Source of the DNA: Gordionus sp. m RMFG-2023
Taxonomy: Eukaryota > Nematomorpha > Gordioida > Chordodea > Parachordodidae
Reading direction: 5' to 3'
Length of the DNA stretch: 64,000 nt
Assembly: GCF_954871325.1 (NCBI RefSeq)
Contig: NC_088775.1
Coordinates: 53,731,561 to 53,795,560 of the forward strand
Part shown: positions 24,030 to 35,426 of the stretch, in pieces
Numbering within the stretch: the first letter of the stretch is position 1
How the letters are laid out: each line of letters opens with the position of its first letter
Translations under genes and position numbers: made by a program
Notes under the pieces: model-generated
The model's input: the letters and a program-made list of their open reading frames with translations, nothing else
Told to the model about the DNA's origin: nothing
Databases searched by the model: none

Positions 24030-25626
24030 CTAACATGTTTAAATATTACTTTAGTGAAGATGTACCATAGATAAGTGACAATTGTCATAATCGTTGTTTT
24101 TGAAGTTTTTTGATGCAAATGGGTAAAAAAAAATAGATTGTAAACATGTTAAATTAAAATTTCATGAAGTTGTACCATGGAAAAGTGATGTCATAATCGT
24201 TATTTTTAAAGTTTTTTGAATTTTTTGACGCAATTAGGTTAAAATACATATAGATTGTAATTCATTTTTACCATATGTTTATAAAATTTAAAATCTTAAC
24301 ATTAATTTTATAGGATGTTGATTGTATCATATTGATAAATAATATTCATATGGTTTTAAGTTCTTTTCATAAAAATCTTGCCCTAAATTCAGACTCAGCA
24401 CGATACACAAATATTTTCTAACTGTGAATGCAGGGTTATACATTTTAACATGTAGAATTAAAATTTATTAATTAAAGGAATAAGCCATATCTTAAAAGTT
24501 TAGAATTTAACACGAGTTAGTAGAACCCGCTTTAATAATAATTTTTCATATTTTAATAAGCAGGATAAAAGGACAACGAGATTATGAGGATGGAAATTTC
24601 TATATGTTTTTTTGTTTCGACAAATGGTACCAACACATTTCTCAAAAAATATAAGAAGTTAAAGAGGAAGATTGTTATAATTGGCACTTTTTTGAATTAT
24701 TTTAATAAAATTTAAAACAAAATATCTTTTTTAAAATGATTTCTCAAAAAAATATTGGAAAACTTTAAAAATAATGATTATGACAATTGTCACTTATCTA
24801 GGATACATCTTCACTGAAGTTCTATATTAACAGGTTAACAATACTTATTTTAGCCTATGTCAAAAAAACTTAAAAATAACGATTATGACAATTGTCGTTT
24901 TATATGGTATATCATTGAAATTTTAATTTTAATATGTTAAAAATACATATTTGCCAATTAGCGTCAAAAAATCTAATGTTTAAAAATACCGATTATGATA
25001 ATTGCCATTTTCCCAAGGAACATTTATATTGAATTTATAATTTAATATCTTTTCTATATAAATAATATTTTTACCCTTTTGTGTCAAAATTTTTTAAAAA
25101 ATAACGAATATGACAATTGTCACATTAAAATATTATCCTTATAAAGATTATATAAAATAACATAAAAAAGTTTTTAAAAAAAATTATTTAGAAAAACCAC
25201 CTCTCTATACACTTAAAGAATAGATAATTTTACAAAAAAGATTTTAAAAAAACTATAAAAGATTTCACCTAAAAGATTGTTTATTTATAATAAAATTTCG
25301 CAAAAGAAATGTTTTCAAAAAATCTTTAAAATTTTAAAATTTTCGCAAATTAATAACAAAACACTTTGGACACATTTAAGTTTTAAAAAAATTAAAATAT
25401 TCAATTTATTTATTAAAAGATATGTAAATATTTAATTTATTTATTATTTTATATTACCTTTCAGTTATTAAACTTTGTATGAACCTATTATTTGATAATG
25501 GTTATATCAAAACTTTATTTATATTTAATAAATACATATATGTTGTAAATATCAATATTTAATAAACAGTAGGAAACCCAACAATAACTTTTATTTTGAA
25601 AGATAATTTTTCCATAAATTTATATA

Positions 25627-27395
25627 GGGGAGACCGGGGTAAAGCGATTGACGGGGTAACAATGTTAACGCGAATAACTTTTTAACCATTGAGTATAAAG
25701 ACCTTAAATTTGGTGTGAAGATGTATTTTTATATCTAATTTCTTACCTATGTTCATCTTTTAAAAAACTTACCTGATTTTATTTATTTAGTCAAAAAACT
25801 GTTTTTTACCCAAAAAATATAAAAATCATTCTCTAGTATATTTTGCTTTTAGTAAAATTTACATATCCTCAGGATTCAAAATTTGGCACACATGTTCCTT
25901 AATGTATTAGCTATAAAATAAAATTTATCTGACATCTTTAGCTATATTAGAAGTCACGCAATAACGATATTTATAATATATGTCACCTAGGGGTAAAGCT
26001 GTTATGGGTAAAACGGTTAAAATATAAAATTATTCACATTAATTTTTCATTAATTCATTTATTATAATTTTTATTGTATCAATCAAATAATGAGAAATTA
26101 TATATAACCATATACAGAGATGTAAATATAATAAATGAAGCCATAAAATATAAAATAATAAATAATACTTCATTAAATTTGTCTGCTAAAAATTTAACAT
26201 ACCTTATACAACGTTGAGAAGGAGATGTAAAATTGGTATTAAAAGTTCAGATCATCATAAACAAATATTTACAAATGAAGAAGAATCTAGATTGTGTGAC
26301 TATTGTTTGTATTATATTGTATTTCATAATTTTAATAACTCAATTTAAATATCAATATTAATTTGGTAACTTTAATAAAAATGCTCAATTGAAATTATAT
26401 TGTATTTCATAATTTTAATAATGCTCAATCTAAAAATCATGTGGGGCAACAATTTCAGATTTATGATCTTCCAGGAGTGTTAAAAAATGAAATACCAAGG
26501 GCAGTGACATCAAATAATATATTAAATGGATTCTTAGCATGTGGCATATTTCCTTTAAACCCAAATATATTTATAGAACAAGATTATATCTGCTGCAATA
26601 ATTCAAATGCTAACTAAAATATTGAATTTGAAAATAATGATGAAAATATTACAGTGACTCAAAATCTTACAGTGACTCAAAATAATGATAGTGGTTTATC
26701 TATATTATTGAACGAAAATGTTCCAGATGATATTGATGAACCTTATCATGATATGTTACCATCATGCTCAAAAAATTATAATAAAGTATTCAATCCTTCA
26801 TCTATAATACCTATTTCAAAATTATTCAATATTTCATCGGATAAAATATCTAAAAAAAAGAATTCAGAAATATTAACATCTACACCTTATAAAAAAAAAT
26901 TATTAATTCAGAGAAAAAAAAATATCAAAAAATAATTGTTTATGTGTTATTTGTAATAAAAACTATAAAAATAGTCGCGAGGGCGATGAATGGCTAAAAT
27001 GTACAATGTGCCTTGAATGGGCACATTCTAAATGTGCTAATTATGATAATTATTTTACATGTCCTTATTGTATCGATTAGTTTTTAAATAAAAATCAATA
27101 ATAAATCTTAAATTTGTAATATTTGTTAAATAAAACAATAAATATGTGTCAAATATTATTTTAACCACTTTGCTTATCCATTTTACCCTGTACCCAGGGT
27201 AAAATGGCGAAAATGAGTAGTTTTACATAACTAATCATAGCTCCTAAAATATTATAGATAGAGGGCTACACTTTTTTTTATCTTGTAGAAGAGAGATGGG
27301 GCTACACATTGATTTATAATTTGTTGTGTTTGACTCTTATTTAAAATTTTTATTATAAATATGCAAAATGCCTATCGTTTTACCCCGGTCTCCCC
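25627..27395 (+). mobile_element. pogo/Tigger-like element, internally deleted
   Basis: Ends GGGGAGACCGGGGTAAA and TTTACCCCGGTCTCCCC are perfect inverted repeats, directly flanked by TA on both sides (25625-25626, 27396-27397), as in the Tc1/mariner superfamily. Remnants of both ends of a pogo-like transposase are present but the catalytic middle is missing. At 1.77 kb it is a deletion derivative. A 28 bp segment ATTATATTGTATTTCATAAT.. is directly repeated at 26311 and 26397, flanking the place of the loss. Confidence 0.9.
26190..27080 (+). pseudogene. pogo-like transposase remnants: N-terminal HTH and C-terminal zinc finger
   Basis: About 26190-26310 resembles the psq/HTH end of pogo transposases (SAKNLTYLIQR.., then SSDHHKQIFTNEEESRL in another frame). 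From 26440 the text reads LKNEIPRAVTSNNILNGFLA then GIFPLNPNIFIEQDY, the end of the DDE domain, then a low-complexity tail (26654-26935) and, after a frame change, a PHD/C2HC-like finger: CLCVICNKNYKN, GDEWLKCTMCLEWAHSKC and YFTCPYCID up to a stop at about 27080. The DDE residues themselves are absent. The zinc-finger C-terminus is known from insect and cnidarian pogo-like proteins. Confidence 0.75.
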
Positions 27396-27397
27396 TA

Positions 27398-28130
27398 TAA
27401 ATTATTATATTTTAGTTATATAAATAAAAATGTAATAGAAATAATATAATATCTTTTAAAAGTAGGAATAGGAATATTTTTATTAATAACTTTAGGGTTT
27501 TCATTTTCCTTGTTGGCATTATCTTGATCTAGCTATTATTCAATAATAAATATCAAATAATAGTAATATATTGCACAAAAATTATAGTATCATCAAAAGA
27601 ATCAATAGACATATTTTGCCCAATATTTATATCATTAAGTGGGTTAGGAATTTCATTAAGGTATGATGCAGCCTAATTAAATATATTTGATAATATCATC
27701 AATATTTTCTAAATTATAATATAATATAATTTTTTTTACCAGATTTTTGTTGGGTGAGAGAATATAATTTATTAAATTAAGCCTTTACAGCTAAAAATTT
27801 TTTCTTCACTTAATCATAATTCAGATTATATGTTTTTCCTCCCAAATTTTCCTATTTTCTACAGAATCTCTGAATTTTAAGTCATTTTTGCACCACAGGT
27901 TCCTGTGCACTCTTATGATAAAATTATATTCTGACACTAAAAAATATATTAATATAAAAGGCTATAATCGTTTAGCTTACTAAATTTATAAAAATTAACA
28001 GCATTAAAAATTGTATTATTTTAAATTTTTATAAATACCGAAAAATGAAATTGGACATATTTTATTTTTAGATATTTTTTTCTTCAAAATTTATTATTTT
28101 ATTTTTTTATGATTTTGGACGCAGCCTTAC
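27398..28130. other. segment inserted in the right foldback arm, unidentified
   Basis: Together with 25380-25626 this DNA surrounds the pogo element and interrupts the foldback arm. No coding match or clear ends recognised. Confidence 0.4.
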
Positions 28131-28404
28131 AAAAAGAAGATGTAAATTTTTTATCTAATCAAAATATGTTCAAAAAATATTTTTTGCTTAAAATTTTGGG
28201 CGTGAAAATCACTAATAAATAAATTGTAACAAAAATAATATTACAATAATATCTCATCACTTTTTAAAATTAAAATCAAATAAAAGAAATCCATTTTCAT
28301 AATTTAATAGTCAGTCATATTATTTCATGTCATAATATAATAATATAAATAAAAAATATTAACATTAAATATAAATAAATAATAATTAATACTAATAAGC
28401 CCTA

Positions 28405-28645
28405 ATATATTTCTCGAAATAATTTTCGCTATATTGTCTTAGCAATTTAAGTTTCGCGATAATGACTTCGCTATAAAATTCTCGCGATAAGAGTTTCACT
28501 ATGTATTCACTTTAAAGGTTTCGCTATATAAAATTCGCGATATTATCTTCGCGAAAAAGTATTCGCATGTGGATTCACGATAAAAGTTTCGTTATAAAAT
28601 TTATTCGCTATAAACGACATTCGCGATAAAAGTTTCGCTGAATTG
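28405..28645 (-). repeat. right GCGAA-rich terminus of the foldback element
   Basis: Inverted counterpart of 19007-19215, written here as TTCGCGATA / TTCGCTATA variants; best shared block is CGACATTCGCGA..AAGTTTCGCTGAATTG. Confidence 0.85.
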
Positions 28646-28850
28646 GCATGGAACCAATAAAATCAATTGAAATATAAGTTATCGGATCGGTGAAAATTCT
28701 GGATCGGACTGCCTTATTCCTGTTATATATATTGTGAGCATTTCTAATAGTAAAATTGGCCAAATTTTTTCCATATAAGTTAGTCTGGCTAGAATGAAGG
28801 AATCCCGAAGATAATGTTCCGGACAAAATACCCCCATTTAGTTTTTTCAA
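28646..28850 (-). other. open reading segment abutting the foldback end, unidentified
   Basis: On the minus strand a frame reads through ANFTIRNAHNIYNRNKAV and FTDPITYISIDFIGSM and then crosses directly into the foldback terminus. ISIDFIGxMP is reminiscent of the start of retroelement integrase cores, so the foldback element may have landed in such a gene, but the match is short and could be chance. Confidence 0.25.
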
Positions 28851-29991
28851 ATGTTTAGTAAAGGGAATTATAATTTTTTTAGTATTAATATATTCTATAC
28901 TTGTTCAAATATTTAAAATGATAATTTTATATAAATCTTAGTTTATACACCCCCCTCATAGCATACATGACCAAAATTTGAGCCATTTTTTATTGACTAT
29001 CTTATATCTGACAACCGTCTAAAAAGTCGTTTTCCTTAAAAAAAATGGAAAACAATATTTTTTTGTCGACTGATCATAAATTTATGCATATGATCAATTC
29101 TTCTATCCCGTACCATCCGGCATCTTTTTCTTTCTACATTCTCTCAGATTATTTTATTTAACTGCCTACTCTAGGGAAAAATATCTAAATGCGCGTAGCC
29201 AGGGGGGTGATTTTTTAAATATTGAAAGAGTTATTTGGAATATTAAAATTTTTATTGAACTAATCATTATATAAAATCTATTAGAACTAATCATTATATA
29301 AAATTTATTAGAACCAGTCAGATTTTAAAAAATGGCATTTCTTAATATAATATTGATAAAATAACTATCTACATAAACCGGTATGTAAATCACAAAATAA
29401 TATAGAATCTAACACTATGGTCATAAAAAGCTAATCAAAATATCGGTCATTAATGGAAATTTAATTTTCTTAGCTATGCAAATTTTTCAATAAGTTGTTC
29501 TGCACTAGGGATTAATCTGTATTTTAAACATAGTTTGAAAAAAATTTTAACAAATGTTTTAAACATTTTAACAAATTTTTTAAACATTTTTGATTTCACT
29601 TAGAATGATATTTTATGCATAAAAATATATTTTAAAAAAGATTTTGACATTTTTTGAAATTTGATATATAGATTTTTTCAAAATTTGATTTTAAATAAAG
29701 CTAGTCCATCCAATCGATTTTCTGATGTCCGTACTTATGAGATAGTCCATAATAAAAAATATTCAAGCGCTTACACAGCAGGATGGCAGGTGAACAACCT
29801 CCTTCCCCTCCCACACAGCCTAAAAATGCAGATGTCGGCTAAATTTTCAAAAATAATTTTATGTACTTTATATTTTAATAATTATTCATATCTCCTACAG
29901 TATGTATATTTCAATTTATATTTATTTAACACATTCACAGCAGAAATAATATGCTAATAATGAATTCTATGTTGGCGTTATATTTATCTAC
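28851..29991. other. intergenic, a possible hAT end at 29190
   Basis: Mostly AT-rich. TGCGCGTAGCCAGGGGGG at about 29194 resembles common hAT ends and, inverted, partly resembles GGGACAAATTG..GCGCGCA region ending near 38266. No gene seen. Confidence 0.35.
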
Positions 29992-30132
29992 TAGTGTTGA
30001 TTTTAGCCAAAATAATAATATGTAAGCCTGGAGATTTTGCTTATAGATGGCAATGGTTTGGGTTTCAATTTACCAAATTTTGAGTTTTAGATAATATTAT
30101 TGACTAAAATCTTAATTGGGTTTAACAACACC
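29992..30132. repeat. MITE, TAGTGTTGTTAA family, copy 3 (degraded)
   Basis: Retains TAGTGTTG at the left, GTTTAACAACACC at the right and the interior GGAGATTTTGC..ATAGATGGCA block of copy 1. The inner inverted CGGCT motifs are lost. Confidence 0.7.
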
Positions 30133-30474
30133 TTATCTACTTTTTTTTCTCACCAAATTATTTGAAACATTTTCATTGGACTTTTTTACTATTATTGATG
30201 AGAATCAAAATCCTAGTTATCTTGCAAAAAAATAAAAATGTTAGGTGACTATTCTTATAATATTTTATTTTTTTACTCTAATAATTAAGATCCCTCTCGT
30301 GATTAAACATAATGTAAGAATAGTTTATATAGATCAAAGGATATAAGGCCATCAATCTATCATCTATAAATATCTCAAGAGAAAAATATATTAAACGGAA
30401 TTATAAATGAAATTCCTGGTCTAACATGTTGAAAAAATTATAAAAACTTGTTAAACAAGATGAACCTTCACCAT

Positions 30475-31000
30475 CAAGCTGGCTCTTAATGAAATAACAA
30501 TGGTTTAGAAAAGAAATTTCTTCAGAAGCAGACAGATTATAGGACACAATACTATAAACAAATTTTTTCCATTAGAATTTATTAACAAATTATTTAATTA
30601 CACATGTATTTTATGTGATATATTTCAAAAAAATGTCAACGATTTGATTGAGAATGAGAATAGCTTAAAGCATTTTATTGGATAAGGTAATTAGGCAAAT
30701 TTATATGACGAATTTTATATCATTTTTGAGTCAAAAGCAACGCTCTATGAATTTAATATTTGTCTACCTCGACTCGCCTCAAGGCAGGCTCATAGTTTCA
30801 ATATTAATATAGGGTCAGTTGAAGATTACTATAAAATTAATCTCCTTATCCCCCTCTTGGATACTTTTATAACTCAAATGAAATATTCGATTAATCAGGC
30901 AGCACTTACAAATCTGCAAATTATTGCCGCAGTTCAAATCTATTTCAACTTGATATAGAAGAAATTAAATATTTGGTAGATACATGAATGTAAACTATCG
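30475..31000 (+). pseudogene. hAT transposase of the ZMYM1/DUF4371 type, fragment
   Basis: One clear frame from about 30706 to 30955 reads LPRLASRQAHSFNINIG, SVEDYYKINLLIPLLDTFIT, then QMKYSINQAALTNLQII. This is the block R..xRQ.HR.N....S.EEYYR...FIPxLDHLI.QL of ZMYM1-like hAT proteins. The zone upstream to about 30475 has weaker matches in other frames, and stops occur after about 30955. Neighbouring LINE sequence starts near 31.1 kb, so this hAT is cut by it or ends before it. Dead copy. Confidence 0.7.
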
Positions 31001-31139
31001 TGTAAAAATTTAAATATGGTTGATGTTTAAAAAAAATTCTATAGATGCTTCGCATAATTTCAAACACATATTAGACTATGTACTTCTAAATGAAAGAATA
31101 TTTTATTCTTTAAGAATAATGAAAACCTCCCCGAGAAGT

Positions 31140-31480
31140 ACTATCTCTGAAAATAGGATGAATGGGTTATCCCTATAAATAAGATTCCCTGTGGTCCGGG
31201 TTAGAATATTATCACCATCTCCTCGGCTGTGTAAAACTCACCAAATGAGATTGCAGAAAGGGTGCCAGATTTAAAAAATCCCTAATGATTACAACCAAGC
31301 ATGGGTGGGGTGCAGCTTAAAATACTCTGTGGCATCCTCTCACCTGCGTAAAAATGAAGTGGAAACATATTCTTGAAAACTAGTCATTAATTCCAATGTG
31401 GAGTAAGCAGTCTATCACTGACAGGGTAAAAACTGCTTTTAGGAATGCATGGCAAGACGAATGAAAGTATAAATTCCAAT
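31140..31480 (+). other. 5' flank of the non-LTR element, possibly its leader
   Basis: Less AT-rich than its surroundings (GTGGTCCGGGTTAGAA, CTCCTCGGCTGTGTAAAAC). It lies directly before the endonuclease segment, so it may be the element's 5' region; no protein match. Confidence 0.3.
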
Positions 31481-32714
31481 ATTACCTAGGCATATGCTCT
31501 TCAGGTTGGTAGAAATGAAGAAGAGAAAGATACATATTTGGATAGTATTGGAGGCTACATCGAAACTGGAAAATGAAGAGAGGATTGTTCTTGCTGGTTA
31601 TCTGAATGGACCTGAGAGAACAAGAACAAGTGGTGAGAGTTGTGAGGGAGTAATACACGGGGAATTTATTTTCAGCATGTGAAATCTGAAGGGAAAGAAT
31701 CTTGGATTTTGGTGATGCTATGGATATGATAGTTTTTAATATAATATTTAAGTAGAGAATTGTGACTTATAAATCAGGTTATGCTAAAAGTGCGGTGCAG
31801 TATTTGTTAGTGAGAAGATGTTATAGGTCCGAGGGAGGAATATATTAAGCAGCAACGTTATAGGAGATATTACTTTTAAAGGCGTCAAGATCACTAAAAG
31901 AAAGTTTATGCAAGGCTGAAGGTTTGAAAATTGAAGAAAGAGAGGACTAGACGCCAATCAGAATATTAGCGATAAGAGAGGCGGAGGTTGCATAAGTATC
32001 TGGGTTAAATCTAAATAGGAAGTCGAAGAAAGCCTGGTTGAGGACAACATAGGACGTATGTGAATGGACAAGAAGGCCGCCTAGACACAAGAAGGCATGG
32101 TGGAATTTCGGAGGTAGCGAAAGCTGTGGACGATAAACGGAACAAAAAATGTATAATAAAGAGATATAAAAGGAGGCGAAGAGAAACTCCAATAAATTTA
32201 GCGAAAATGCAAGAAGATTAAAGGCAGGGGTTTGCTAAAGACGTGGTGTGTGTGGAAGGAAGGGGAAATATTCCAGATTGCAAAGCACATGGCAAAAAAG
32301 CAACAGGATGTAGTAGGCATTGAATGTCTGAAAAATATGGAAAGAAAAATATAATTGATAGTAGCGGAATTAAGAGCATCTGAAATATCTACATGGAAAA
32401 ACTTTTGAATGAAGTGAATGAGATAATGAAGCTATTTGTGCAAAGGTAGAAGGTCCTGGCTGTAGGTTTGGCAAGGAAGTAATTACGAAAGCGTCGAAGT
32501 AGATGAAAAAAGGGAAGCAGCGGGATTAACAAGAGAGGTAACATAAATATTTAGGGGCTCTGAAGATTTGGGGATGGAATGGCTAACGAATTTATTCAAT
32601 CTAAATGTCATACAAATAACAATTCCTGAGAATTGGTGAAAAGGTGTAATTATTTCAGTGTACAGAGGGAAAGGTGATCCTTTAGATTGAGAAAGCACTA
32701 GGAAAATAACAATG
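31480..32714 (+). pseudogene. non-LTR retrotransposon ORF2: endonuclease and start of RT
   Basis: AP-endonuclease landmarks: RIVLAGYLNGPER (about 31590), a degenerate AMDMIVFN..YKSGYAKSAVQYLLVRRC zone (about 31720-31810), then a linker, then the RT entry WLTNLFNLNVIQITIPENW and VYRGKGDPLD (about 32580-32690). The plus strand is purine-rich, as is usual for this LINE. It stops at the AAAATAACAATG insertion site of the 3.65 kb retroelement and resumes at 36366. Several frameshifts and stops; dead. Confidence 0.75.
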
Positions 32715-32953
32715 GATAAAATATCGTTATAATAAGTATTTATGTGAATAAATATAGTGGAGGCTCGCAGTTATTTTCTTTAATGCTTTTGCCCTTACGG
32801 GCGAAACATAATAAATATAACCGGACATTTTGGCCTTTATGGCTTCAATGTCCCAAGGGCCTTTATTGTTTATCAAAAATTTACGATATAAAAGCAATAA
32901 AAAAATAACAATGGATAAAATATCGTTATAATTAGTATTTATGTGAATAAATA
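32715..32953 (-). repeat. B1-A2-B2 terminal repeat block of the split-repeat retroelement
   Basis: B2 (32715-32754) and B1 (32914-32953) are near-identical GATAAAATATCGTTATAATA.. segments. A2 (32875-32913) is the copy of the opposite end A1, and abuts B1 directly. The interval 32755-32874 has GC-rich hairpins (GCCCTTACGGGC; GGCCTTTAT..AAGGGCC). Confidence 0.85.
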
Positions 32954-33210
32954 AAGAGGATGAATCGTTCTGAGATATGATGTTATTTTCTTGTGAATTT
33001 TTGATTGACACTGGATCCTATCAATAGCTGGTTCCATTGATACGAAGTCGTTGATTTACTATCGGCGGGTACTGATAATCCGGATATCAGTGAGGGGGTA
33101 CCCGGGTTTGTTTGCTCCCAAAATAGTGAATCTTCTTCTCGCTGAAATCATGGCCGCTTCTAGAACCGGCCCTTCGAAAAGATCAAGTTGTTCCCTGGCG
33201 GCCATCCAGG

Positions 33211-34540
33211 TTATAGAAGTAAGTCAGCAGGGTTATCCTCCGAGGGAATCCACTGAATGTTCTGAGATATGGCGGTAAAGTTTGCTAATCCTAGCTTAGA
33301 GAGGATCTGGGTTAGTACGATTTCTAACGAAGGGGACCTCGAACCCCCTTTTCTATACGTGTAGTAAGCGACCGAGGAATCTGTGAATATCATTGGATGT
33401 TCGTTATTTCTGTGTATGGCCATGATGGCGCCTATACCGACCACTAGGATCTCTTTTGCATTGATATGGTCAATGGCGTGGGTAGGGACATTGAATAATA
33501 GGCAGGCTTCACTATAAGCTACTGAAAGGTTGTCCACTTCCCTGAAATTAATTCCTATATGCGAATTAGAAGCATCGACTTATACAGGCGAATTAGCATA
33601 ATAGTGTAGCGATAAAGGAGAGGCTAAGGCATCTATTATTAAGTTTGCTTTCCTAAAGGCTAAGTATGTGTCGACGATTGGGGCCAGATGTCCTTGATTC
33701 ATGGTGACGTAGTATGGGGAGAATAGCCTAGACATACCAGTGATGGTATAGGCATAATGGTTAACGACGGCCCACCAGGAGGTGTTGGTAGGAATGTCGT
33801 CTGAAGACCTCCGGACATTTCTTTAACCTACGTCTTGTGTTGGTGTCAGCCGCTACGGTCTTGTTTGCGAGGTCAATGGGGACGCCTAGGTAAGTTATGT
33901 TGGGCGTTGAATCAAGAACTGACTTCTCCGGTGCTATCTGCAATCCCCAACCTTCAAGGGTATACCGAAGGGATCTTGTAGACCACTTGACGTCGTTCTC
34001 GTTGTTGCCGTAGATGAGGATATCATCCAGGTATACGTTGTAGCTCGCTTTTTTAGCTGTTTTTGCACAGGCATCCAGAATAATGGACTGGAGACAGTAG
34101 GGGCTGAAAGAAGCTCCCATAGGAAGTACCCGGTAACGATAATTATTATTGTTAAACTTAAATCCGAAGAATCTCCTGACCTGCGAGGCCAAAGGGATGG
34201 AGAAGAAGGCCGATCGTATGTCTATTTTGCATGCGAACGAGGCTTGGTCCAGCTTTGCCGAAATTAACGGGATGGATTTGAGCCTAAATGGGTAGTGAAG
34301 AAAATTCTTCGACACCTCGGAAAAGTCACTGATGACCCGAGTGCCTTTTGGGATAATAAAGAGGTGCGAACATATCTGGTCTTTGTCCGCTAATTCGATG
34401 ACATTGGCGACGATGAGTTGTTTTACTATGTCATGATACTTGTTATGCACACCCGCGCGATTTGGATGTTTAAAGTATTGGTTATTGTGTTGTTGATTTT
34501 GATATGATCCAGGCGCGGAATCCCCTTGCGGCAACACGTT
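33211..34540 (-). pseudogene. reverse transcriptase and RNase H of the split-repeat retroelement
   Basis: A 258-codon stretch (33761-34537) contains SHLFIIPKG, RVISDFSEVS, CKIDIRSAFFSIPL, YRVLPMGASFSPY, YNVYLDDILIYG and ITYLGVPIDL, the ordered RT blocks with the YLDD catalytic motif. The next part (33211-33537) is an RNase H with MIFTDSSVAYY and WIPSEDNPADLL; the DNPAD ending is typical of DIRS-type RNase H. Classed as a fossil. Confidence 0.8.
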
Positions 34541-34997
34541 TGGTGAAAGGGGACATGAGTGGGCCGATTGACAGCCTGGTGGTGCTAATGTTGAGGCTCG
34601 GCAGGTCAGCTAGCTGCTCGTCCGTTAAGGTGCTCCTGGGCCCGTTAACCACGATTCCATTGAAGATGCCGGGGATATTGGGCGTTATCGAGGACCCCAC
34701 CTGGGGCATACCAGGATCGCTATCGTCGCTATAGATTGAAGTCTGCAGCGCTGATACTATGGACTGTGCTTCGCTATTGCTGGCCGAGCTACTAGACGGG
34801 AGGGAGTCGGAAAGGGGACTACGAGTCTACCATTCGTGAATCCTAGAATCCTCCGAGAGGAAGGATGGAATATCCGACTCGGAAGGGTGGCTAGCGGGGG
34901 GTATTTGGCGCGCAGGGGTATGATTGTCTGCTATTGCACTATCGGGCGCGTCGCTGTCCCCATCAGCGTCATCTGGCGAAAACATTTGATGCCTCAA

Positions 34998-35426
34998 CCA
35001 GAGTTGTACAAAAGATCTTCTTTGAAGATTTTTGAGCGAGATCTAGCTCAAAAATTTGAGTAAGATCTTTGAAGATCGTAAAATTTGAAGACCTTTTATT
35101 TTTTAAAAAATTTGTGTAACGATCTTCAAAGATCTTCATGATATTTATTTTTTTTACCCCTTTATTAAAAGCCCAGATGTTTTTCAATTTTCATCAAGGC
35201 AGGAGGAGAGGTATAAAACATAAAAGAAATATTATATTAATAAAATTGAAAAACATCTGGGCTTTTAATAAAGGGGTAAAAAAATAAATATGAAAATCGT
35301 TAATCGCAGCGATCTTCAAAGATCTAAATCTTTGAAGATCGTTACACAAAATTTTTAAAAAATAAAAGATCTTCAAATTACGGATCTTTGAAGATCTTTT
35401 TATTTTGAGCAAATGTAAAACTCTGG
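34998..35426. repeat. palindromic MITE, 429 bp, with GATCTTCAAAGATC motifs
   Basis: Ends CCAGAGTT and AACTCTGG are inverted, flanked by a perfect 6 bp duplication CCTCAA (34992-34997 and 35427-35432). The arms (about 185 bp) share AAAAGCCCAGATGTTTTTCA, TTTACCCCTTTATT and repeated AAGATCTTCAAAGATC-type palindromes. It has no coding content. It lies in the gag-like region of the split-repeat retroelement. Confidence 0.9.

Larger units (their letters stand above)
19620..25125. repeat. sub-repeats around TGACAATTGTCA in both foldback arms
   Basis: The palindrome TGACAATTGTCA or a close variant occurs at about 19624, 19747, 24076 and 24187 (left arm, around the gypsy insertion) and 24781, 24886, 24996 and 25110 (right arm). 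Each is followed in its arm by a conserved AATCGTTATTTTTAAAG..TTTTTTGACG block. The right-arm spacing is 105-115 bp. A loop without repeats lies at about 24300-24700. Confidence 0.8.
19007..28645. mobile_element. large foldback element with GCGAA-rich ends, carrying two insertions
   Basis: The outer ends CAATTCAGCGAA (19007) and TTCGCTGAATTG (ending 28645) are perfect 12 bp inverted copies. Inward the arms stay complementary in blocks: GCGAA-rich ends (19007-19215 with 28405-28645), a TTTTCACGCCCAAAATTTTAAG block (19336 with 28190, inverted), an ATAAACAATCTTTTAGGTGAA block (19453 with 25275, inverted), then a ~110 bp sub-repeat array. Insertions: a gypsy element (19899-24029) in the left arm and about 2.7 kb containing a pogo-like element in the right arm. 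Without them it is about 2.8 kb. It has no gene of its own that I can see, and I found no convincing target duplication. Confidence 0.75.

Noticed and set aside
32727-33011. 94-codon minus-strand frame as a recombinase candidate
   Set aside because: It lies over the B1-A2-B2 terminal repeats and has no recombinase motif.
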